Assembly (NCBI GenBank): GCA_945862495.1
Contig: CAMAYM010000038.1
Location: 1-22,503, forward strand
DNA: 22,503 nt
Direction: 5' to 3'
Origin: Bordetella parapertussis
GTDB taxonomy: Bacteria; Pseudomonadota; Gammaproteobacteria; Burkholderiales; Burkholderiaceae_B
Made by a program: the position numbers and the translations under genes. Positions 1-5,903 of the stretch are shown piece after piece (position 1 is the stretch's first letter; the number at the start of each line of letters is the position of its first letter). The notes below the pieces were generated by a model. That model was not told the origin of the DNA, did no database searches, and saw only the letters and a program-made list of their open reading frames with translations.

Positions 1-20
1 TGAAGCTAGAAGGGGCAAAG

Positions 21-26
21 TACAAT
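21..26 (+). promoter_or_regulatory. -10 box of the truncated tRNA gene
   Basis: TACAAT lies ten bases before the first base of the tRNA(CAU) fragment, the usual place for a sigma-70 -10 box of a tRNA gene. The -35 box would lie at or beyond the window edge. An identical TACAAT precedes the second tRNA at 208-213. Confidence 0.5.
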
Positions 27-35
27 CGGATTTTC

Positions 36-76
36 GGGCCTATAGCTCAGTTGGTTAGAGCAGAGGACTCATAATC
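36..76 (+). pseudogene. 5' fragment of a tRNA(CAU) gene
   Basis: This is the first 41 nt of an elongator-type tRNA with anticodon CAU. It shows the acceptor 5' strand GGGCCTA, D-stem GCTC/GAGC, D-loop with TTGGTTA, and the anticodon loop CTCATAA at 68-74. After two bases of the 3' anticodon stem the sequence leaves the tRNA pattern (TATCAAGG...), with no variable loop, T arm or CCA end. It is therefore a broken copy, cut at the anticodon stem. Integrases often recombine within tRNA anticodon arms, so this may be one side of an integration junction. The displaced 3' half was not found elsewhere in the window. Confidence 0.8.
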
Positions 77-107
77 TATCAAGGCAAAGGTATTTGGAGA
101 AAAATAT

Positions 108-128
108 TCAATAAAATCAATGACTTAG
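108..128 (+). repeat. Copy 1 of a 21-bp att-like repeat
   Basis: The sequence around AATAAAATCAATGACTTAG recurs in the same orientation at 5345-5365 with one C/T difference. This copy follows the tRNA fragment and the other lies upstream of the third tyrosine recombinase gene. A recombinase recognition site or element end is inferred from position only. Confidence 0.5.
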
Positions 129-151
129 TTATTTTTCTCGGGTCAAAAAGT

Positions 152-172
152 GCTTCTACACCGCTTCTACAC
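152..172 (+). repeat. Tandem decamer repeat
   Basis: GCTTCTACAC occurs twice (152-161 and 163-172), separated by one base, so the two copies are on the same face of the helix. It lies between the att-like repeat and the intact tRNA. Such pairs can be integrase arm sites, but that is inference. Confidence 0.4.
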
Positions 173-207
173 TCTTGTGAAACGGCTGGGCACTGAAAAC
201 CTGGGCA

Positions 208-213
208 TACAAT
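208..213 (+). promoter_or_regulatory. -10 box of the intron-containing tRNA
   Basis: TACAAT is placed nine bases before the tRNA 5' end at 222. No good -35 box is seen at 17 bp spacing. With the terminator at 555-583 it makes the tRNA a self-contained transcription unit. Confidence 0.45.
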
Positions 214-221
214 GGTTCAAA

Positions 222-546
222 GGGCCTCTAGCTCATGCTTGGTTAGAGCAGCGGACTTAACAGCAAACAGCCTAAAGCTTCGTGCCATGGCTGCTTGCAA
301 ATGGGTTGCACGAAGGCAAGTTCACTCTGCCTTTGTGTAGAACTACTCAAATTCGGGGAAACCTCTGCAGCAATGCGTGGCGATCCCGAGCCAAGCCAAA
401 CAGCGATGTTTGGAAGGTGTAGAGACTGTACGGGTAGGTCGTAACGACAAGAGACAGTCCAGACCACAAACCGGAAACGGGCAGTGAAAACTGTAGTGGT
501 AAGCATAATCCGTTGGTGCCGAGTTCGACTCTCGGGGGGCCCACCA
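222..546 (+). tRNA. tRNA(CAU), Met or lysidine-type Ile2, interrupted by a group I intron
   Basis: Joining 222-257 to 504-546 gives a full cloverleaf. Acceptor GGGCCTC (222-228) pairs with GGGGCCC (536-542). The D-stem is GCTC/GAGC with an 11-nt D-loop. Anticodon stem GCGGA (251-255) pairs with TCCGT (509-513) around loop CT/CATAA. The variable loop is TTGGTG-like, T stem CCGAG/CTCGG encloses TTCGACT, and ACCA is genomically encoded at 543-546. The 246-bp insert falls between U33 and the anticodon CAU. G1-C72 rules out the initiator tRNA. Elongator Met and the Ile2 tRNA made by TilS cannot be separated with confidence; a similar intron is known from Azoarcus tRNA-Ile(CAU). The copy looks functional if the intron splices. 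Confidence 0.85.
258..503 (+). ncRNA. Group I intron (IC3-like) in the tRNA anticodon loop
   Basis: The insert carries core elements of bacterial tRNA group I introns. AAATTCGG (349-356) fits P3 and J3/4; GAAACC follows. CCGAGCCAAGCC (386-397) fits P6 and J6/7. GAAGGTGTAGAGACT (413-427) fits the P7/P3' strand. AGTCCAGA (456-463) fits the second P7 strand, and CACAAACCGG (465-474) is close to the end of the Azoarcus intron core as I recall it. The last base is G503, as expected for the terminal guanosine, and the 5' exon ends in U257. A hairpin CTTCGTGC/GCACGAAG (278-285/308-315) lies near the 5' end. P1 and its guide sequence could not be placed unambiguously. No homing endonuclease ORF is present. 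Confidence 0.85.
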
Positions 547-554
547 CTATTCAG

Positions 555-583
555 ATGGATCGCCAAAAGCGGTCCATTTTTTT
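555..583 (+). terminator. Rho-independent terminator of the tRNA
   Basis: ATGGATCGC (555-563) pairs over 9 bp, with one G-U pair, with GCGGTCCAT (569-577) around loop CAAAA. The stem runs straight into seven T. It lies nine bases after the CCA end of the tRNA and separates it from the integrase gene. Confidence 0.8.
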
Positions 584-642
584 GGTCCTTCACTTCTACA
601 AAATCCATTGCTCTAAATGGGTTCAGGCATTACAGTCACCAT

Positions 643-2019
643 ATGCCTGAAAAGCTCGAAACCACCCACCAAGTCATTGCGCAGCAGCTGATCGTATATC
701 GGCGGCCCAAGAGCACGGCTTGGCAATGCCGCTACAAAGTGGACGGTGTTTGGTTGGTTAAAAGCACCAAGAAAAAAGAGCTGCACGAAGCCATTCAAGA
801 AAGCTACATGCTGTTGGCCAATGCCAAGGTGCGCAAAGAGCAGAACTTCACGGTGGCCACCAAGCGGTTCAAGGATGTTGCCAAGCTCACCCTCAAAGCC
901 ATGGAGGAAAAACAAGAGGCGGGCGATGGTCGTGTTTCATATGAACAATACAAGCGCATCATCAACGATTTCTTGATCCCGTTTTTTGGCAAGCGTGATG
1001 TGGACAGCATCAATGCCAAAGCCCTGCAGGAATACGCTGTGTACCGTGAACAGCAAATGGGCAAGGTGCCCGCCTACAGCACCGTGCGCAAACATAACGT
1101 GGCACTGAATCGCGTGTTTGAAGAGGCTGTCACACGTGGCTTCATGACCACCACACAGCGCCCGTCGCTTGAGACCAAAGGTCGCAAGGCTGAAACATTC
1201 CCCACCTTCAGCATCGATGAGATCAACGTGATCCTCGCCAGCTTTACCGAGTGGATTGAGCGAGGTCGCAATGAACACAAACGAGATCTTCGCCATTTGA
1301 TGTCTTGCTATGTGCGGGTATTGATCGACACGGGCGCCCGCCCAGGCAAAGAGCTACTTGAGCTCAAGTGGAAGAACATTACCTACCGCGTGCAGTATGT
1401 GGATGACACCTACATGGAGCTCGATGACAACGGGCAGTTGGTGGAGCGCAAAATCCAAACGGGATTGGATGATGCTGGCGAACCAGAATTCCAGCAGCGC
1501 CAAGAGGCCCACGTGGTGTTGTACGTGGACGGCAAAACCGATGGACGGTTTGTGAATGGCTTTAACGCCACGTATGCCGTACTCAAAGAATTGGTTGAGC
1601 GCAACTACAAGGATCAAGAAGCCGTCACGCTTGCCAAGCTCACCAAAAACAAGTCAGACCATTACGTATTCAGAACGCCCACAGGTGCTTACTCTAAAAA
1701 CTTCAACGAGATGTTTGACGACTTCTTAGAAGAGCACAACATGCTCAACGACCCTAATACGGGCAAGAAGCGGGTGTTCTACAGTTTCCGCAGTGCGCAT
1801 GCCACGGCAGTGATGAACTTGGATGATGTGTCACCCCGAAACTTGGCGCTGCAGCTGGGCAACTCACCCGAGGTGATTCGCAAGCACTACGACCGCGCTA
1901 ACAGCTTGGCAATATCAGAAAGCGTCAAAGCGCCACGCGCTCGTGCTGCCTTGTTCAAGGAGGTTGAGGTGCCTGAGATCAACCAGCCCAAGAAGGTTGT
2001 GCGCAAAAGAAACAAGTAA
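643..2019 (+). CDS. Tyrosine recombinase (phage/island integrase type), Int1
   Basis: This 458-aa protein has an N-terminal arm-type region, a core-binding region (about 65-180, including EQYKRIINDFLIPFFG) and a C-terminal catalytic domain. Visible active-site residues are Arg233 in GARPGKELL, Arg383 in YSFRSAHAT and Tyr416 in RKHYDR. The His before the Tyr, usual in LGHS, is replaced by Asn407 (LGNSPEV), and the HxxR histidine is Tyr380, so the set is atypical. The frame is open upstream to 484, but that stretch runs through the tRNA and its terminator, so the ATG at 643 was chosen; no strong Shine-Dalgarno is visible. A position just after a tRNA is typical of island integrases. Int2 is a clear paralog (shared arm region and IPYYG/IPFFG motif). 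Confidence 0.88.
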   Translation: MPEKLETTHQVIAQQLIVYRRPKSTAWQCRYKVDGVWLVKSTKKKELHEAIQESYMLLANAKVRKEQNFTVATKRFKDVAKLTLKAMEEKQEAGDGRVSYEQYKRIINDFLIPFFGKRDVDSINAKALQEYAVYREQQMGKVPAYSTVRKHNVALNRVFEEAVTRGFMTTTQRPSLETKGRKAETFPTFSIDEINVILASFTEWIERGRNEHKRDLRHLMSCYVRVLIDTGARPGKELLELKWKNITYRVQYVDDTYMELDDNGQLVERKIQTGLDDAGEPEFQQRQEAHVVLYVDGKTDGRFVNGFNATYAVLKELVERNYKDQEAVTLAKLTKNKSDHYVFRTPTGAYSKNFNEMFDDFLEEHNMLNDPNTGKKRVFYSFRSAHATAVMNLDDVSPRNLALQLGNSPEVIRKHYDRANSLAISESVKAPRARAALFKEVEVPEINQPKKVVRKRNK

Positions 2020-2042
2020 CCGCTCAACCCAAGTCGGGCAAA

Positions 2043-3119
2043 TCAAGCGCCAAATCGCCGCACCATCACTTTAAAAAGCCACAAGTATCCCAAGACCAAA
2101 GTCACGATGGCAGCGATGCTCAAGACTGTGCTGTTGTAGGTGAACTGAATCAGCATGGCAGGCAGCAAGCTCATGCCACCTACTAGCGCGCCACCAACAG
2201 AGTTGCGTACCGTGTGGCTGCTGCGAGGCAACAAGCCTTGCATCACACGGCGCTTGAAGAGGCTGTGAAAATGCAACCGGTCGGGGTGGCCAGGGTGTTG
2301 GTGGCGCACCTTTCGACGGTACACGCTGTAGAGCACTTCGGTCACAGGGTGAATGCACAAGAGCAGCGCAGCGAAAGCAGATACCTCGCTGTGCCGCTCA
2401 ACCAGCAACACACAGGCCCACGCCAGCGCAAACCCTAAAAAGTAGGATCCACCATCACCTAGAAAGATTTTCCCAAAGGGCCAATTGACAACAAAAAATC
2501 CCATCACACAGGCCGCAATGATCAAACACGTGCCAGCCAACACCGTGTCGCCCAAGCTGGCTGCCAACACAGCAATACCCAGTAAGGCCCAAAGCACCAT
2601 GCTGCTGGCTAGGCCATTGAGCCCGTCAATGATGTTGATGCTGTTGGCAACACCACCCACCGCAAAAGCAGTAAACATCACAGCAACGACGGTGAACTGC
2701 AACAGATAGTCCAGCCCCCACACGTTGACGCTGGAGAGTGCATAGCCCGTGATGAACCAAGCCAGTACGCCACTGCCCATGGTGGCTAGCAAGCGAGCCA
2801 TGACACCCACGCGCTTGGTGAGATCTTCTGCTAGCCCAAACGCAAAAGCAGGACTGCCAGCAAGGAGCCAAGGCCAGAGTTTGTCTCTAAGCTCAGGGGG
2901 TGACACCATCACCGCAGCCAACAAACCCAGCACCATGGGCAAACCACCTACGCGTGGTGTGGGATGGGCGTGCACCTTTTGCACGCCAGCCGATTCATCC
3001 AGACTCAGAAACCCATGCCAACGTGTCGTCAGCACCACCAACACGCTGAGTGCAAACGACACCAAACCACCCACCCACAAAGGAGTAGTAACAGCGGAAA
3101 GTGCGTCTGAGAAATTCAC
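2043..3119 (-). CDS. MraY/WecA-family undecaprenyl-phosphate sugar-phosphate transferase
   Basis: This 358-aa polytopic membrane protein has about ten hydrophobic helices. It carries the family's cytoplasmic motifs in order: HAHPTPRVGG near residue 50, GLAEDLTKR near 95 (the usual Asp-Asp pair is Glu-Asp), NSINIIDGLNGLA near 160, GKIFLGDGGS near 215, and a His-rich RLHFHSLF near 285. The family transfers a sugar-1-phosphate from a UDP-sugar to undecaprenyl phosphate at the inner membrane, starting O-antigen, capsule or EPS repeat units. The start is GTG, with AAGGGG eight bases upstream. The sugar cannot be told. It points away from the polysaccharide genes at the right end of the window and is flanked by integrase genes. 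A 13-G run lies 65 bp upstream of its start. Confidence 0.9.
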   Translation of the reverse strand: MNFSDALSAVTTPLWVGGLVSFALSVLVVLTTRWHGFLSLDESAGVQKVHAHPTPRVGGLPMVLGLLAAVMVSPPELRDKLWPWLLAGSPAFAFGLAEDLTKRVGVMARLLATMGSGVLAWFITGYALSSVNVWGLDYLLQFTVVAVMFTAFAVGGVANSINIIDGLNGLASSMVLWALLGIAVLAASLGDTVLAGTCLIIAACVMGFFVVNWPFGKIFLGDGGSYFLGFALAWACVLLVERHSEVSAFAALLLCIHPVTEVLYSVYRRKVRHQHPGHPDRLHFHSLFKRRVMQGLLPRSSHTVRNSVGGALVGGMSLLPAMLIQFTYNSTVLSIAAIVTLVLGYLWLFKVMVRRFGA

Positions 3120-3183
3120 GTTCAGTACCCCTTGCCGAACCAGCTTAGGGCGCGGTCTGATTTAGCCAATAGGCTGGAATTTC

Positions 3184-3196
3184 GGGGGGGGGGGGG
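3184..3196. repeat. Homopolymeric G tract (13 G)
   Basis: Thirteen consecutive G lie in the 254-bp gap between the divergent MraY-like and Int2 genes, 65 bp upstream of the MraY-like start codon. Long G tracts slip during replication and are classical sites of phase variation when in promoters or reading frames. No clear -35/-10 pair bracketing the tract was found. Its exact length may also be affected by sequencing. Confidence 0.85.
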
Positions 3197-3373
3197 AGAT
3201 GCATGGCGGTTCTTTTTGTAGTTAAAGCTTGTCTAAAAAAGACCTGATGATTTTACGAGCATACCGACGTGTCGATTGACTGCAGACAAAAACTAATCCT
3301 CAAATTTATATCGAATTTTACATGTCACAGCCTTTCGGTTGCTCTCTTTGACGTGTGACAACACACTAGCAGC

Positions 3374-4678
3374 ATGCGTCAACCAGCTGCTGAAACCATT
3401 GTTGTGAAAGAAAACGCCATACGGTTGGTGCGTCGCGCCGACAGCACACGCTGGCAGGTGCACTACAAAGTGGACAAGCTGGGCAAATGGATACGCGTTG
3501 CGACGGGGACCGACGACGTGACACGCGCCCGAGAAATAGCTGAAGAGAAATGGCACGATGCACGCATCTTGGCCCATCACGATGCCTTTGTTGTGTCCAA
3601 GAAATTCAAGGTGGTGGCGGAGATCGTATTGGCAGAACTACGGGCCAGGGTCTCAGCTACACAGCACAGCCGTGGCAGTGATACAGACTACATCAGCGCC
3701 ATCACTAAATACCTCATCCCCTACTATGGCGAGTACAACATGGATCGTATTAGCCAATCCGTGGTGGATGGGTTTTATGCGTGGCGAACTGAGCGGCTAG
3801 GACGAGAGCTCAGTCACAGCGCCCAAGCCAATCACAACGCAGCGATGAACCTGGTGTTGCACAAAGCCATTGAGCGAGGCTATTTGTTGCCCACGCAAAA
3901 GCCCTTCCTAAAAAACACAGGCAAAACCAGCACCCGCCGTCCAGGGTTTAGCGAGGATGAAATCCAGCGGCTCTTTGCCTTCATGCCCGCGTGGATTAAG
4001 GCAGCACGACGTGCGCGTGATCGTGAAATCCGAGAACTGCTGTGCGCGTATGTGGGTTTTGCTGCTGCCACAGGCATGCGTACAGGTACGGAGATGCAGT
4101 ACTTGGAGTGGCGGCACATCAACGTCATGCAAACCAGTGCTGAGCCCGTGCTGTATGTGATTTTGCAGCGAGGCAAGACCCTGCGTGACAAGCTGCAGAC
4201 AGTGGTTCTGCACCGTAGCTGTGTGCTGTATTTGGAACGGCTCAAGAATCTATTAGTGGCGCTCAGGCACAAATCGCTGTTGGACGTGCTGGCAGAGCGC
4301 CATGCTGTGCGGCTTTTTAGTCTGGGCGATGGCTCGCAACCCAGCCAACTTACCAAGCAGTTCAAACAGCTGTTAGCGGCTGCCCACCTGTTGCACTGCC
4401 CAATCACAGGCCGTGAGCGTACGCTTTACAGTTTGCGCCATTACGCCATCACACAAGCCATTACGCGTGGGTTGACGGCAGAGCAGTTGCAGCCGCAGTA
4501 CCGAACCAGCCCAGCCATGATTGCTCGTTACTACAACCATTTGGATCCTTTGCGAAACGCTGAAAAATTCGCTGGCTACGAAGATTCCAAATATCAGCAT
4601 GAGGAAGCGGCCATTGCTCGTTTGCTCAATAACCAAGGGTTGCCCTCACCAACGGGCCCTGAAGCACTACACCATTAA
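3374..4678 (+). CDS. Tyrosine recombinase, Int2 (paralog of Int1)
   Basis: This 434-aa integrase has the same build as Int1: an arm-binding N-terminus (RWQVHYKVDKLGKW near 30, compare AWQCRYKVDGVW in Int1), a core-binding segment (TDYISAITKYLIPYYGE near 105-120) and a catalytic domain. Catalytic candidates are Arg236 in ATGMRTG, Lys268 in RGKTLRDK, Arg355-His356 in LYSLRHYA, and Tyr386 or Tyr387 in IARYYNH. The third-box histidine is not obvious (PQYRTSPAM). No Shine-Dalgarno precedes the ATG. It converges with Int3, the two stop codons overlapping by two bases. The relation to Int1 suggests a second integration event by a related element, or a tandem island. Confidence 0.87.
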   Translation: MRQPAAETIVVKENAIRLVRRADSTRWQVHYKVDKLGKWIRVATGTDDVTRAREIAEEKWHDARILAHHDAFVVSKKFKVVAEIVLAELRARVSATQHSRGSDTDYISAITKYLIPYYGEYNMDRISQSVVDGFYAWRTERLGRELSHSAQANHNAAMNLVLHKAIERGYLLPTQKPFLKNTGKTSTRRPGFSEDEIQRLFAFMPAWIKAARRARDREIRELLCAYVGFAAATGMRTGTEMQYLEWRHINVMQTSAEPVLYVILQRGKTLRDKLQTVVLHRSCVLYLERLKNLLVALRHKSLLDVLAERHAVRLFSLGDGSQPSQLTKQFKQLLAAAHLLHCPITGRERTLYSLRHYAITQAITRGLTAEQLQPQYRTSPAMIARYYNHLDPLRNAEKFAGYEDSKYQHEEAAIARLLNNQGLPSPTGPEALHH

Positions 4679-5244
4679 ACCAACTCCACTGCGTTGCGTA
4701 ATACGCCTGGGCGCAGGTCAATGTAGCGTTGGGTTGTGGCCATGTTGCGGTGCCCGGCTAGCGCCATCATCACGCGCACACTTACGCCTTTCTCCGCGAG
4801 GTTTGTGAGGAACCCACGCCGACCGCTGTGGCTGCTCGCGCCATCAAAGCCCGCGTTCCTGTAAATGCCGTTCATGACCTGTGTGAGCGAGTTGGCGGTA
4901 AATGCCGCGCTGCGCTGTGTGGCAAACAGGGCTTGCTTTGGGTCACGCACTTTGACGGTTTTCATGTAACTGGCAAGTTCGCCGCGCATGCGTTCATTGA
5001 GCAGCACAGATCGGCTGCGCTTGCCCTTGGTCTGGCTAGCACTCAAGTTGATTTCATCTCGTATGGAGCCGTCACTGGCAACCACGTCACACACGCGCAC
5101 CGCTGCCACTTCCCCAACCCGCATGCCTGCCAAGTGAGTGAGCATCAGCATGGCACGGTTGCGCTCTGGGCTTTTGGTTGTGGCCACATGATCCAGCAAA
5201 CGCTGGAGTTCCCGTTCATTGAGTGTTTTGGCTTGCTTGGGCAT
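4675..5244 (-). CDS. Minimal tyrosine recombinase (catalytic domain only), Int3
   Basis: This protein of only 189 aa consists essentially of a XerC/D-like catalytic domain with the complete set: Arg42 (GMRVGEV), Lys73 (TKGKRSR), His139 and Arg142 (SSHSGRRG), His165 (LAGHRN) and Tyr174 (QRYID). It lacks the usual N-terminal core-binding domain, so it may work with another recombinase or bind DNA differently. A longer frame starts at 5301, but the ATG at 5244 has a good ribosome-binding site (AAGGA about ten bases upstream), so it was chosen. The promoter side faces the palindrome cluster at 5371-5468 and the att-like repeat at 5345-5365, which makes these likely binding or recombination sites. 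It is not a paralog of Int1 and Int2 beyond the common fold. Confidence 0.85.
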   Translation of the reverse strand: MPKQAKTLNERELQRLLDHVATTKSPERNRAMLMLTHLAGMRVGEVAAVRVCDVVASDGSIRDEINLSASQTKGKRSRSVLLNERMRGELASYMKTVKVRDPKQALFATQRSAAFTANSLTQVMNGIYRNAGFDGASSHSGRRGFLTNLAEKGVSVRVMMALAGHRNMATTQRYIDLRPGVLRNAVELV

Positions 5245-5344
5245 CTGCTTTTTCCTTGCTGATGTTGAAACATTGCATATATTGTTTTTTCTTTTGTTCA
5301 AAATTCCTACCTCTTTTGGCTGGTTGGGGCCGGTCTTTTTGGCC

Positions 5345-5365
5345 TCAATAAAATCAACGACTTAG
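5345..5365 (+). repeat. Copy 2 of the 21-bp att-like repeat
   Basis: It matches 108-128 at 20 of 21 positions (T/C difference in AATCAAYGACTT) in the same orientation. It lies about 100 bp upstream of the Int3 start and directly before the palindrome cluster. If both are attachment sites they bound a 5.2-kb segment carrying Int1, the MraY-like gene, Int2 and Int3. Confidence 0.5.
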
Positions 5366-5370
5366 CGGCT

Positions 5371-5468
5371 CTGAGCATGTTTTGCTTAATTTATGCTCAG
5401 TGTATTTAGCCGAAAATCGCCCGTTTTTCGGCATGTTATGGGCCCGTTTCCGTGGCGAAATCGCCACG
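5371..5468. repeat. Cluster of three perfect 8-bp inverted repeats
   Basis: CTGAGCAT/ATGCTCAG occupies 5371-5378 and 5393-5400 with 14 nt between. GCCGAAAA/TTTTCGGC occupies 5409-5416 and 5425-5432 with 8 nt between. CGTGGCGA/TCGCCACG occupies 5451-5458 and 5461-5468 with 2 nt between. Stem sequences are unrelated to one another. Three perfect palindromes in 98 bp beside a recombinase gene suggest a recombination site, an origin or operators. None has a T tract, so terminators are unlikely. Confidence 0.7.
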
Positions 5469-5626
5469 AATAGCACTTGAACAGCACTGCACACGCTACG
5501 CAGCCCTACAAGCGTTTTTCGGTACTAGGGCTGGCGTGAGTAGCTGGCACTGGATTTGCAGCGCGTGTAGGACGTTTTTGAGGGTGGTTTTTTGCCCGAA
5601 ATGGGTCTACAGCCCAAAAATTCTGG

Positions 5627-5697
5627 GTGCGCAAAAAATTGTGGTGGGTTACTTACGTTCTCAAGGTGGTGATTTTTACTCACCCCAAATTGCGCAC
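5627..5697. repeat. Wide 8-bp inverted repeat
   Basis: GTGCGCAA (5627-5634) is repeated as its exact complement TTGCGCAC (5690-5697) across 55 nt. Possible operator pair or replication or recombination arm; role unknown. Confidence 0.4.
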
Positions 5698-5746
5698 GAT
5701 GGGTGTTTGAGACGTGTTTGAAACAGGCAATTGAAGGTCGAAATAA

Positions 5747-5826
5747 TGTAGACCAAATTTAAATCACAACATTCAGCCAATGTTTTAATAGTCAACATGT
5801 CTTTAGACTGCCTCGTAAGAGGCAGT
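5747..5826 (+). promoter_or_regulatory. Shared promoter-leader module C
   Basis: It holds the TGTAGAC box (5747-5753, within ATGTAGACCAAA), then 20 nt, then CAGCCAAT (5774-5781), TTTAATAGTCAACAT, TTTAGACTGCC, and a leader hairpin ACTGCCTC/GAGGCAGT with loop GTAA (5807-5826). Layout and bases match the modules at 10175 and 11725. It precedes the 682-aa gene. Confidence 0.6.
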
Positions 5827-5903
5827 TACAACGTAGCTGCCATTTCAAACCCCAATCGAAATATCGCAATTTACGACATTTCGCCAACTTGAAAGATGGT
5901 GCT

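Larger units (their letters stand above)
5245..5903. other. Non-coding, palindrome-rich interval
   Basis: This is 659 bp with no convincing gene. It holds the att-like repeat (5345-5365), three consecutive perfect 8-bp inverted repeats (5371-5468), a wide inverted repeat (5627-5697), a T/G-rich segment, and the promoter-leader of the downstream operon (5747-5826). The 89-codon frame at 5452-5721 starts inside a palindrome, has no ribosome-binding site and was rejected. Confidence 0.7.

Noticed and set aside
243..608. Minus-strand 121-codon frame over the tRNA
   Set aside because: It is antisense to the tRNA, intron and terminator; the RNA structures explain the sequence.
630..639. TTACAGTCAC just before Int1, identical to ten bases of promoter module A
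   Set aside because: No TGTAGAC box or GACAAT block accompanies it; a single 10-mer match is likely chance.
484..642. 53-codon N-terminal extension of Int1
   Set aside because: It runs through the tRNA 3' half and its terminator; the ATG at 643 fits the domain layout.
3333..3344. TTTCGGTTGCTC shared with 14489-14500
   Set aside because: It is an isolated 12-bp match in two intergenic regions without further similarity; too little to call a repeat.
5452..5721. 89-codon plus-strand frame
   Set aside because: GTG start lies within a palindrome, there is no ribosome-binding site, and composition is not protein-like.
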